Assembly: GCA_945873925.1 (NCBI GenBank)
Contig: CAMCES010000075.1
Coordinates: 1-6,381 of the forward strand
Length of the DNA stretch: 6,381 nt
Reading direction: 5' to 3'
Origin: Bordetella parapertussis
Lineage (GTDB): Bacteria > Pseudomonadota > Gammaproteobacteria > Burkholderiales > Burkholderiaceae_C
The stretch's first letter is position 1, and each line of letters begins with the position of its first letter. Below the pieces are notes generated by a model that was not told the DNA's origin, did not search any database, and saw only the letters and a list, made by a program, of their open reading frames with translations. Shown here one piece after another: positions 1 to 5,899 of this stretch. A program made the translations under genes and the position numbers.

Positions 1-367
1 TGCCCATGCCACGGCGGGTGAGCGCACGCACCCGGGCTTCGAGTTCTTGCAAGGAAAACGGCTTGGCCATGTAGTCGTCAGCGCCGAAGTCCAGGCCCTT
101 GACCCGCTCGTCCACACTGTCGGCAGCGGTCAGGATCAGCACGGGCATGCTGCTGCCCCGTGAGCGCAGGCGCTTGAGGACTTCGAGGCCATGCATTTTT
201 GGCAGACCCAAATCAAGAATGAACAAATCGAACCCGTTGGATGTCATGAGGGCGGCATCGGCCTCGTTGCCGCTGGCGACATGGTCCACGGCTGCGCCAG
301 ATGCGCGCAGGGTGCGCAACAAGCCATCGGCCAAGACCTGGTCGTCTTCAGCAATCAGTATGCGCAT
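1..367 (-). CDS. OmpR/PhoB-type two-component response regulator (partial; receiver domain only in window)
   Basis: The first 122 residues of a response regulator are visible; the gene runs off the left edge, so its DNA-binding domain is not seen. The product starts MRILIAEDD and has the full receiver-domain set: acidic pair D8/D9, phospho-acceptor D52 (in LDLGLP), conserved T80 and K102 (in the AKPF motif). The GADDY...KPF...EL.ARVRAL ending is typical of OmpR/PhoB-family regulators, which usually carry a C-terminal winged helix, and it resembles the QseB/PmrA/TctD group. A partner sensor kinase probably lies further left, but that is inference. The start at 367 is backed by a good ribosome site (GAGGAGA, 380 down to 374, 6 nt from the ATG). 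The gene lies 85 bp downstream of marR on the same strand; no terminator is visible between them, so co-transcription is possible. The stimulus and target genes cannot be told from the sequence. Confidence 0.9.
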   Translation of the reverse strand, partial: MRILIAEDDQVLADGLLRTLRASGAAVDHVASGNEADAALMTSNGFDLFILDLGLPKMHGLEVLKRLRSRGSSMPVLILTAADSVDERVKGLDFGADDYMAKPFSLQELEARVRALTRRGMG

Positions 368-401
368 GCATTCTCTCCTCAGCGAAAAAACCGATCAATT
401 C

Positions 402-407
402 ATTCTA
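402..407 (-). promoter_or_regulatory. Possible -10 element for the response regulator gene
   Basis: On the minus strand, TAGAAT matches the sigma-70 -10 consensus at 5 of 6 bases and would place transcription start roughly 28 nt before the response regulator ATG. No good -35 is seen 16-18 bp upstream. The gene may therefore be read from here weakly, with an activator, or only by read-through from marR. This is a weak call. Confidence 0.25.
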
Positions 408-452
408 GGGTGAGGGTATGCTGATTTCCCCTTTATCTGTTTGGACATGGGG

Positions 453-941
453 TTAACGATAGCCATTGGCATAGGCTTCCAGGCCCAGGCTGACCACGGT
501 GGCCACATCCTTGCCCACGGCCTGAACAAATTCCTCTTCGGCCTGGGCCACCGCTTGCTCGAAAGCGCGCAGCCAGGCCAAGCCAGTGTCGGTGAACACG
601 ATGCGCTTGGCACGGCTGTCTCGCCCATCCGGCCCGCGCGCCACCAAGCCCCAGGCCTCGCACTGCGTGACCAGGTCGCCCATCGCCTGTTTGCTCATGC
701 CCGCCATCAGCGCCAGGTCGTTCAGGCGTGCGCCCTCCAACGGCAGGTGCCGGGTGATGTGCACGTGCGCCGCGCTCACCTTGTCGCGCGCGGCCAAATT
801 CGCCAGCGCCAGTGGCACCTCGATGTGTTGCGCCATCAACTGCAACACCCGGTCGTCAAAGCGGCGCATCGCGTGGCCCAGCAGCCGCCCGAGGTGGGCT
901 TGACGCCAGTCATGCGCCGAGGGGAGGAGGTTGAAGGACAT
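453..941 (-). CDS. MarR-family winged-helix transcriptional regulator
   Basis: This encodes a 162-residue cytoplasmic DNA-binding protein of usual MarR length. Helices rich in Leu/Ala fill residues 15-50. The winged helix-turn-helix follows: LNDLALMAGMSKQAMGDLV at about 73-91, with the recognition helix near 82-96, then a charged wing (RGPDGRDSRAKR, 102-113) and the common MarR phrase FTDTGLAWL at 116-124. A C-terminal helix would complete the dimer interface. I chose the ATG at 941; an in-frame TTG at 968 would add nine residues, and neither start has a clear ribosome site. MarR proteins are usually dimeric repressors released by small aromatic ligands or oxidants, often controlling themselves and a neighbour. 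Here the gene diverges from recA and is followed by a response regulator, so no obvious efflux or catabolic target is next to it. Ligand and regulon are unknown. Confidence 0.88.
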   Translation of the reverse strand: MSFNLLPSAHDWRQAHLGRLLGHAMRRFDDRVLQLMAQHIEVPLALANLAARDKVSAAHVHITRHLPLEGARLNDLALMAGMSKQAMGDLVTQCEAWGLVARGPDGRDSRAKRIVFTDTGLAWLRAFEQAVAQAEEEFVQAVGKDVATVVSLGLEAYANGYR

Positions 942-980
942 GTGTATATCGTAAGGCAAACTGACCAAAAAAAGGGTTTA

Positions 981-995
981 CAGATTTATAATCTG
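981..995. repeat. Perfect palindrome CAGATT-TAT-AATCTG; possible operator
   Basis: Six-base arms flank a three-base centre. The site covers the marR -10 (TATAAA, minus strand) and the end of the -35 and the spacer of a recA promoter candidate. Its size and place suit a site for a dimeric regulator such as the adjacent MarR protein, but no binding is shown. It could also be chance symmetry around AT-rich -10 sequences. Confidence 0.45.
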
Positions 996-1003
996 GGTTA
1001 AAG

Positions 1004-1023
1004 TACTGTTCAAGCATCCAGCC
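1004..1023. promoter_or_regulatory. LexA binding site (SOS box) of recA
   Basis: TACTGTTCAAGCATCCAGCC fits the proteobacterial LexA pattern CTGT-N8-ACAG except for one base in the right half (CCAG). The same CCAG variant occurs, from memory, in the E. coli uvrB box. It lies 60 bp before the recA ATG, where LexA would block initiation until RecA filaments trigger LexA cleavage after DNA damage. It also covers the -35 candidate of the divergent marR promoter. Confidence 0.72.
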
Positions 1024-1070
1024 TGTGCTTAGCAACAGCTTGGAATGAATACCACAACCCATTGACCCAC

Positions 1071-1076
1071 AAGGAG
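1071..1076 (+). promoter_or_regulatory. Strong ribosome binding site of recA
   Basis: AAGGAG sits 6 nt before the ATG at 1083. It settles the recA start against an in-frame TTG at 1062, which would lie upstream of this site and add seven residues. Confidence 0.9.
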
Positions 1077-1082
1077 ATTTTC

Positions 1083-2144
1083 ATGGACAACGTCAAAAGC
1101 ATCGCCGCCGCCGGCGAAAAAGCCAAGGCCTTGCAAGCCGCATTGGCCCAAATTGAAAAACAGTTTGGCAAAGGCACCATCATGCGTCTGGGCGAGGGCG
1201 AGGCCATCGAGGACATCCAGGTGGTGTCTACCGGCTCGCTCGGTTTGGACGTGGCTTTGGGTGTGGGCGGCTTGCCACGCGGACGCGTCATCGAAATCTA
1301 CGGCCCGGAGTCTTCCGGCAAAACCACCCTCACCTTGCAAGTCATCGCCGAAATGCAAAAGCAAGCCGGTACCTGCGCGTTTGTGGACGCCGAACACGCG
1401 CTGGACGTGCAATACGCCCAAAAGCTCGGTGTCAACCTGCAAGACCTGCTGATCAGCCAGCCCGACACCGGCGAGCAAGCCCTGGAAATCGTCGACAGCC
1501 TGGTGCGCTCTGGCGCGGTCGACCTGATCGTCATTGACTCGGTGGCCGCCCTCACCCCCAAAGCTGAGTTGGAAGGCGAAATGGGCGACTCCCTGCCCGG
1601 CCTGCAAGCCCGTCTCATGAGCCAAGCCCTGCGCAAACTCACCGCGCACATCAAAAAAACCAATTGCACCGTCATCTTCATCAACCAAATCCGCATGAAG
1701 ATCGGCGTCATGTTCGGCTCGCCTGAAACCACCACTGGCGGCAACGCGCTCAAGTTCTATGCTTCTGTGCGTTTGGACATTCGCCGCACCGGTACCATCA
1801 AAAAAGGCGAAGAAGCCATTGGCAACGAAACCAAAGTCAAGGTGGTCAAAAACAAAGTCGCACCGCCTTTCAAGACCGCCGAGTTCGACATCTTGTTTGG
1901 CGAAGGCATCAGCCGCCAAGGGGAAATCATCGACATGGGCGTGATCGCCAAGATCGTCGACAAGTCTGGCGCTTGGTACGCCTACCAAGGCGAAAAAATC
2001 GGGCAAGGCCGCGACAACTCACGTGAGTTTTTGCGTGAGAACCCCGAGCTCGCTTTCGAGATTGAAAACAAGGTGCGCGAGTCCTTGGGCATTCCCCTGC
2101 TCGCGCAAGAGCTGGAAGACGTCAAGTTGCAAGCCGTCAAATGA
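1083..2144 (+). CDS. recA: Recombinase RecA
   Basis: This is a full-length 353-residue RecA (E. coli: 352), the ATP-dependent recombinase that forms filaments on single-stranded DNA, performs strand exchange and stimulates LexA self-cleavage. Visible in order: N-terminal polymerisation helix (about 10-40, including KQFGKGTIMRLGE), Walker A GPESSGKT at 74-81, catalytic E104 in VDAEHALD, Walker B LIVIDS with D152, loop L1 around EGEMGDS (164-170), loop L2 from about 201 (NQIRMKIGVMFGSPETTTGG), and the family signature ALKFYASVR at 222-230. Numbering runs eight ahead of E. coli because of a longer N-terminus. The C-terminus ends LAQELEDVKLQAVK and lacks the strongly acidic tail of E. coli RecA. 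An SOS box lies upstream, and recX overlaps its stop codon, so damage induction with co-expression of the modulator is expected. No key residue is missing. Confidence 0.99.
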   Translation: MDNVKSIAAAGEKAKALQAALAQIEKQFGKGTIMRLGEGEAIEDIQVVSTGSLGLDVALGVGGLPRGRVIEIYGPESSGKTTLTLQVIAEMQKQAGTCAFVDAEHALDVQYAQKLGVNLQDLLISQPDTGEQALEIVDSLVRSGAVDLIVIDSVAALTPKAELEGEMGDSLPGLQARLMSQALRKLTAHIKKTNCTVIFINQIRMKIGVMFGSPETTTGGNALKFYASVRLDIRRTGTIKKGEEAIGNETKVKVVKNKVAPPFKTAEFDILFGEGISRQGEIIDMGVIAKIVDKSGAWYAYQGEKIGQGRDNSREFLRENPELAFEIENKVRESLGIPLLAQELEDVKLQAVK

Positions 2145-2719
2145 GGCCCGCCACGGTGAGTTGGCCCTTCAAAGTCATCCAAGGCGGGGCGCATGTCCCT
2201 GCCGATGCGCCTGGTTTGGCAGATTTGTTGCGCGCCAAAACGCCAGCGGCTGCCAGCGCCTCAGACAAACTGCCGGGCAAAGCCAGCTCGGTCAAAGCCC
2301 GCGCAGTGAGTCTCTTGGCCCAGCGCGAATACTCGCGCCAGGCCTTGCAAGACAAGCTCGCCCGTGAAGACGCCAGCCCTGAAGAGGTCGAGCAAGCCTT
2401 GGCACAGCTCGAGGCCAAGGGTTTGCTCGACGACGCCCGTGTCGCCGAAACCTTGGTCAACCGCCGGGCAGACAAATGGGGTGGCATGCGCTTGCGCCAA
2501 GAGCTGCAGGCCAAGGGTGTCTCGCCCGAGTTGGTGGCCCAAACCATGGCAGGCCTCAAAGTCACCGAGTTGGCCCGGGCCCGGGCGATTTGGCAGAAAA
2601 AATTCGGTCATGTCGCGGTCGATGCCGCCACCCGCAACCGCCAGGCACGGTTCTTGGCCACCCGTGGTTTCGCCAGCGATGTGGTCAAGCAGGTGGTGGC
2701 AGGCGTCGAGGAAGAATAG
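2141..2719 (+). CDS. recX: Regulatory protein RecX
   Basis: RecX binds RecA filaments and limits their growth and activity. The product is 192 residues, longer than E. coli RecX (166). The conserved three-helix repeats begin near residue 50 (VKARAVSLLAQREYSRQAL), followed by the best family motif at 92-126: GLLDDARVAETLVNRRADKW, then GGMRLRQEL..KGV. The C-terminal repeat contains FLATRGFASDVVKQVV (171-186). Residues 1-49 are an Ala/Pro-rich extension of unknown value. The ATG overlaps the recA stop as ATGA, which suggests translational coupling, but no good ribosome site precedes it. An in-frame GTG at 2156 has TGAGG nine bases before it and would give 187 residues, so the exact start is open. 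The gene ends 16 bp from the convergent argC stop with no clear terminator between. Confidence 0.93.
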   Translation: MRPATVSWPFKVIQGGAHVPADAPGLADLLRAKTPAAASASDKLPGKASSVKARAVSLLAQREYSRQALQDKLAREDASPEEVEQALAQLEAKGLLDDARVAETLVNRRADKWGGMRLRQELQAKGVSPELVAQTMAGLKVTELARARAIWQKKFGHVAVDAATRNRQARFLATRGFASDVVKQVVAGVEEE

Positions 2720-2735
2720 TCAGCGCCGCACCGCC

Positions 2736-3662
2736 TCAGACCCCGAGCATCAACTGCAGGTTCTGCACCGCCGCGCCACTCGCCCCTTTGCCTAGGTTGT
2801 CCAGGCGCGCCATCAACACCGCGTGACCATGGGCCTCGTTGGCAAACACACGCAGCTCCATCCAGTTGGTGTCCTTCAAGGCGGTTGCGTCCAGCTTGTA
2901 GTCTGGGGTGGGCGGCAACACCTTCACACAGGGATTGGCGGGGTCATTGGTTTGGGCGTAGTGCGCTGACAAAGCGGCATGCAAATCAGCCGCAGTCGGT
3001 TGGCCAGGCAGGGCCGCCAGATGCAAGGGCATCTGCACGATCATGCCTTGTGCAAAGTTGCCCACACTGGGCACAAACAAAGGGCGGCAGGTCAACCCGG
3101 TGCAGTGCATGATCTCCGGGATGTGTTTGTGCGACAAGCCCAGGGCATAGGCTTCAAACAAAGGCGCTTGCCCAGCTTCGTAAGCCTCGATCATGGTGCG
3201 ACCACCACCCGAATAACCGCTGACCGAAGGCAGGCTCAAGGGGAAGTCGCGTGGGATCAAGCCGGCATCGATCAATGGGCGAATCAAGGCAATCGCCCCG
3301 GTGGCGTAACAACCCGGGTTGGCGACCCGCTGCGCTTGGCGCAGCAGCGCAGCTTGACCCACCGCCAACTCCGGGAAACCGTAAACCCAATCAGATTGGG
3401 TGCGGTGCGCGGTCGAGGCGTCGATGATGCGGGGCTGGTGGCCCTGCATGGCGTCGATCATGGCGACCGATTCACGCGCGGCGTCATCATGCAAGCACAG
3501 GATCACCAGGTCCACACCCGCCATCAAGGCGCTTTTGGCCCCCGGGTCCTTGCGAAGTGCCGGATCGATGCTGACCACCTCCACGTGCGGCATCCGTGCC
3601 AAACGCTCGCGGATTTGCAGCCCGGTGGTGCCGGCCTCGCCGTCGATGAAAACCGTTGCCAT
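2736..3662 (-). CDS. argC: N-acetyl-gamma-glutamyl-phosphate reductase (short, type 2-like)
   Basis: ArgC reduces N-acetyl-glutamyl-5-phosphate with NADPH to N-acetylglutamate 5-semialdehyde, the third step of arginine (ornithine) synthesis in the cytoplasm. The 308-residue product starts MATVFIDGEAGTTGLQIRER, with a dinucleotide-binding GxxGxxG at G8/G11/G14. The catalytic cysteine is C118 in NPGCYATGAIAL; downstream are LPSVSGYSGGGR (144-155) and HKHIPEI (178-184), whose histidines act with the cysteine in this family. The compact start, the early GEAGTTG motif and length near 310 fit the type 2 subfamily rather than the longer type 1 enzymes. The ATG at 3662 begins at the family's usual N-terminus, with a weak GAAAG upstream; longer in-frame versions add non-homologous sequence. 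The gene stands alone, facing recX and diverging from sucC, with no other arg gene in view. A second ArgC elsewhere in the genome is possible. Confidence 0.96.
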   Translation of the reverse strand: MATVFIDGEAGTTGLQIRERLARMPHVEVVSIDPALRKDPGAKSALMAGVDLVILCLHDDAARESVAMIDAMQGHQPRIIDASTAHRTQSDWVYGFPELAVGQAALLRQAQRVANPGCYATGAIALIRPLIDAGLIPRDFPLSLPSVSGYSGGGRTMIEAYEAGQAPLFEAYALGLSHKHIPEIMHCTGLTCRPLFVPSVGNFAQGMIVQMPLHLAALPGQPTAADLHAALSAHYAQTNDPANPCVKVLPPTPDYKLDATALKDTNWMELRVFANEAHGHAVLMARLDNLGKGASGAAVQNLQLMLGV

Positions 3663-3719
3663 TGCTGTACTTTCGATCAAAACAGGCCTGAAGCAGCGGC
3701 GCAAGCCAGCTGTCATGTG

Positions 3720-3744
3720 TGCATCAGCAAAGTCTATTGATGCA
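3720..3744. repeat. Inverted repeat TGCATCA-N11-TGATGCA; possible operator
   Basis: Two perfect 7-base arms (3720-3726 and 3738-3744) are separated by 11 bases. The arms' centres are 18 bp apart, close to two helical turns, which would suit a dimeric regulator touching one face of the DNA. The site is near the expected argC transcription start and upstream of the sucC promoter candidate. Which protein would bind it is unknown. Confidence 0.4.
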
Positions 3745-3803
3745 GTGCACCATGATACATTTCGTGCCAGTTTAGCCCGCACAGGGTTTGAGGCAAAGAC
3801 CAG

Positions 3804-3818
3804 GCGGCGCTAAGCCGC
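3804..3818 (+). other. Small hairpin in the sucC leader
   Basis: GCGGC and GCCGC can pair around a GCTAA loop; CAG/CTG outside can extend the stem if one G is bulged. It ends six bases before the weak ribosome site GAAAG (3825-3829) of sucC. There is no following U-run, so it is not a terminator. An effect on translation is only a guess. Confidence 0.3.
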
Positions 3819-3838
3819 TGAATTGAAAGCGAGTCTTC

Positions 3839-5002
3839 ATGAAAATTCACGAATACCAAGGCAAGACCATCTTGCGTCAATTTGGCGTGCCCGTGCCACG
3901 CGGCATCGCGGCCTTCACGGTACAAGAGGCGGTCGAGGCGGCTCAAAAACTCGGCGGCCCGGTCTGGGTGGTGAAAGCCCAAATCCATGCCGGTGGTCGC
4001 GGCAAAGGTGGTGGCGTGAAAGTGGCGAAAAGCATTGATGATGTCAAACGCTTGGCCACCGAGATTTTGGGCATGCAGCTCAAAACCCACCAAACCGGGC
4101 CTGAGGGCCAAAAAGTGCGTCGCTTGTTCATAGAGGACGGTGCAGACATCCAACAAGAGTACTACGTGTCCTTGGTGACCGACCGTGCCAGCCAAAAAAT
4201 CGCGTTCATCGCCTCCAGCGAAGGCGGCATGGACATCGAGCAGGTCGCCCACAGCACGCCCGAGAAAATCATCACCGAGCTGATCGACCCGATGACCGGC
4301 TTGAGCCAAGCGCAAGCCAAGAAGATCGCCGACGCGATTGGCCTGCCCGCTGACTCCACCGCCCAGGCCGTGGATGTGTTCCAAAAGCTGTACCAGTGCT
4401 ACATGGACACCGACGCGTCCTTGGTGGAAATCAACCCCCTCAACCGCGACAGCCAAGGCAACATCATTGCCTTGGACGCCAAGTTCAATTTCGACAGCAA
4501 CGCCTTGTTCCGCCACCCCGAGATCCTGGCATTTCGCGACCTTGACGAAGAAGACCCGGCTGAGGTCGAAGCCTCTAAGTTTGATTTGGCCTACATCTCC
4601 CTGGACGGCAACATCGGCTGCTTGGTCAATGGCGCGGGCCTGGCCATGGCGACCATGGACACGATCAAGCTGTTTGGCGCAGAGCCCGCCAACTTCCTCG
4701 ACGTGGGCGGCGGCGCCACCCCCGAGAAAGTCACTGAAGCTTTCAAGATCATGTTGAAGAACCCCAAAGTCAAAGCGATTTTGGTGAACATCTTTGGCGG
4801 CATCATGAAGTGCGACACGATCGCCCACGGCGTGATCACCGCCTGTAAAGCGGTTAACTTGAACGTCCCCTTGGTGGTGCGCATGAAGGGCACCAACGAA
4901 GACCAGGGCAAGAAGATGTTGGCCGAGTCGGGCTTGCCCATCATCAGCCCCGACACCATGGCCGAAGCCGCGCAAGCCGTTGTAGCCGCATTGAAAGCTT
5001 GA
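3839..5002 (+). CDS. sucC: Succinyl-CoA synthetase (succinate-CoA ligase), beta subunit
   Basis: The beta subunit of the TCA-cycle enzyme that converts succinyl-CoA plus ADP and phosphate to succinate plus CoA and ATP. At 387 residues it is the normal length (E. coli 388). It opens MKIHEYQGKTILRQFGVPVP with the N-terminal ATP-grasp domain. KAQIHAGGRGKGGGVK (46-61) contributes nucleotide binding, while E197, N199 (VEINPL) and D213 match the E. coli residues for contact with the phospho-histidine and for metal binding. The C-terminal CoA-ligase domain holds GCLVNGAGLAMATMD (260-274), LDVGGGA (287-293) and VNIFGGIMKCD (316-326). The ribosome site is weak (GAAAG, nine bases before the ATG). sucD follows after 3 bp, so the two subunits are made together. 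Nothing unusual is seen in the protein. The adenine-forming type is assumed from similarity to the bacterial enzyme. Confidence 0.98.
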   Translation: MKIHEYQGKTILRQFGVPVPRGIAAFTVQEAVEAAQKLGGPVWVVKAQIHAGGRGKGGGVKVAKSIDDVKRLATEILGMQLKTHQTGPEGQKVRRLFIEDGADIQQEYYVSLVTDRASQKIAFIASSEGGMDIEQVAHSTPEKIITELIDPMTGLSQAQAKKIADAIGLPADSTAQAVDVFQKLYQCYMDTDASLVEINPLNRDSQGNIIALDAKFNFDSNALFRHPEILAFRDLDEEDPAEVEASKFDLAYISLDGNIGCLVNGAGLAMATMDTIKLFGAEPANFLDVGGGATPEKVTEAFKIMLKNPKVKAILVNIFGGIMKCDTIAHGVITACKAVNLNVPLVVRMKGTNEDQGKKMLAESGLPIISPDTMAEAAQAVVAALKA

Positions 5003-5005
5003 ATC

Positions 5006-5899
5006 ATGTCCATCTACATCCATAAAGACACCAAGGTCATCACCCAAGGCATCACCGGCAAAACCGGTCAGTTCCACACGGAAAAATGCCAGGAATACGC
5101 CAACGGCAAACACTGTTTTGTGGCGGGTGTGAACCCCAAGAAAGCCGGCGAATCGATTTTCAATATCCCGATCTACGCCTCGGTCAAAGAAGCCGCGCAC
5201 GAAACAGGCGCCACCGTCTCGGTGATCTATGTGCCACCTGCTGGCGCGGCAGACGCGATTTGGGAAGCGGTCGAAGCCGACCTGGACTTGGCGATTTGCA
5301 TCACCGAAGGCATCCCTGTGCGCGACATGCTGCATGTGCGCAACAAGATCAAGGCCAAGGAAGCCGCGGGCGGCAAGCGCACCCTGCTGCTCGGCCCCAA
5401 CTGCCCTGGTTTGATCACCCCAGACGAAATCAAGATTGGCATCATGCCTGGCCATATTCACCGCAAAGGCCGCATCGGTGTGGTGTCACGCTCTGGCACC
5501 TTGACCTATGAAGCCGTGGCGCAGTTGACCGAAATCGGTTTGGGCCAATCCAGCGCCGTGGGCATCGGTGGCGACCCGATCAACGGTTTGAAACACATCG
5601 ACGTGATGCGCGCTTTTAACGACGACCCCGACACCGACGCGGTCATCATGATTGGCGAAATCGGCGGCCCCGACGAAGCCGAAGCTGCACGCTGGTGCAA
5701 AGCCCACATGAAGAAACCCATCGTCGGCTTCATCGCGGGCGTGACCGCCCCTGCAGGCAAACGCATGGGCCACGCAGGCGCCTTGATCAGCGGCGGGGCT
5801 GACACGGCAGAAGCCAAACTGGCCGTGATGGAAGAGTGTGGCTTCAAAATCACCCGCAACCCGTCTGAAATGGGCAAGCTGCTCAAGGCCATGCTTTAA
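5006..5899 (+). CDS. sucD: Succinyl-CoA synthetase, alpha subunit
   Basis: The alpha subunit binds CoA and carries the histidine phosphorylated during catalysis; it works as a complex with SucC. The product is 297 residues (E. coli 289). The CoA-binding Rossmann domain starts MSIYIHKDTKVITQGITGKT, with GVNPKKAG at 41-48 and IYVPPAGAADAI at 74-85. CITEGIP is at 98-104 and GPNCPG at 130-135. The ligase domain contains VVSRSGTLTYEA (159-170), GIGGDP (186-191) and MGHAGALISGGADTAEAK (254-271), where H256 is the phospho-histidine. The start ATG lies 3 bp after the sucC stop; its weak ribosome site GAAAG (4993-4997) falls within the last sucC codons, so coupled translation is likely. The next gene starts at the base directly after its TAA stop. 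Confidence 0.98.
   Translation: MSIYIHKDTKVITQGITGKTGQFHTEKCQEYANGKHCFVAGVNPKKAGESIFNIPIYASVKEAAHETGATVSVIYVPPAGAADAIWEAVEADLDLAICITEGIPVRDMLHVRNKIKAKEAAGGKRTLLLGPNCPGLITPDEIKIGIMPGHIHRKGRIGVVSRSGTLTYEAVAQLTEIGLGQSSAVGIGGDPINGLKHIDVMRAFNDDPDTDAVIMIGEIGGPDEAEAARWCKAHMKKPIVGFIAGVTAPAGKRMGHAGALISGGADTAEAKLAVMEECGFKITRNPSEMGKLLKAML

Larger units (their letters stand above)
942..1082. promoter_or_regulatory. Divergent marR-recA control region
   Basis: This AT-richer 141-bp stretch must hold the promoters of both marR (minus) and recA (plus). Minus-strand candidate: TTGAAC (1013 down to 1008), a 17-bp spacer, then TATAAA (990 down to 985), giving a marR leader of about 37 nt. Plus-strand candidates are less clear. 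One is TTTACA (977-982) with a 16-bp spacer to TAAAGT (999-1004). The other is the perfect -10 TATAAT at 987-992, which has only CTGACC 20 bp upstream. A LexA-type box (1004-1023) and a perfect palindrome (981-995) overlap these elements. Promoter assignments were made by eye. Confidence 0.5.
3663..3838. promoter_or_regulatory. Divergent argC-sucC control region
   Basis: This 176-bp gap must contain the promoters of argC (minus) and the sucCD operon (plus). Visible candidates are modest: minus-strand TATCAT (3757 down to 3752; 5 of 6 to the -10 consensus), and a plus-strand extended -10 TG-A-TACATT (3753-3761). Neither has a convincing -35. A 7-bp inverted repeat lies at 3720-3744 and a GC-rich hairpin at 3804-3818. 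No ArgR-like box was recognised. Confidence 0.4.

Noticed and set aside
441..1001. 186-codon plus-strand open frame opposite marR
   Set aside because: The MarR reading on the minus strand has a clear winged helix; this frame runs through the marR-recA promoter region and has no domain.
1029..2006. 325-codon open frame antisense to recA
   Set aside because: Same mirror effect; the composition (His, Asp, Phe, Gly rich) and lack of any domain or ribosome site argue against a gene.
2700..2760. Possible bidirectional terminator between convergent recX and argC
   Set aside because: The 16-bp gap and its flanks show no stable hairpin with a U-run on either strand; termination may be Rho-dependent, but that cannot be seen.
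2979..3740. 253-codon plus-strand open frame antisense to argC
   Set aside because: argC has all its catalytic motifs on the minus strand; this frame looks like shadow sequence and would run across the argC start.
3734..5461. 575-codon open frame on the minus strand opposite sucC and much of sucD
   Set aside because: sucC and sucD are unmistakable on the plus strand. The antisense product is rich in His, Asp, Val and Gly with no recognisable domain, as expected for the mirror of GC-rich codon usage. It also overlaps the sucC leader and has no credible start site.
5850..5899. Manganese riboswitch (yybP-ykoY type) before the TerC-family gene
   Set aside because: Such riboswitches often precede this family, but here the upstream sequence is sucD coding sequence right up to the start codon, leaving no leader for one.
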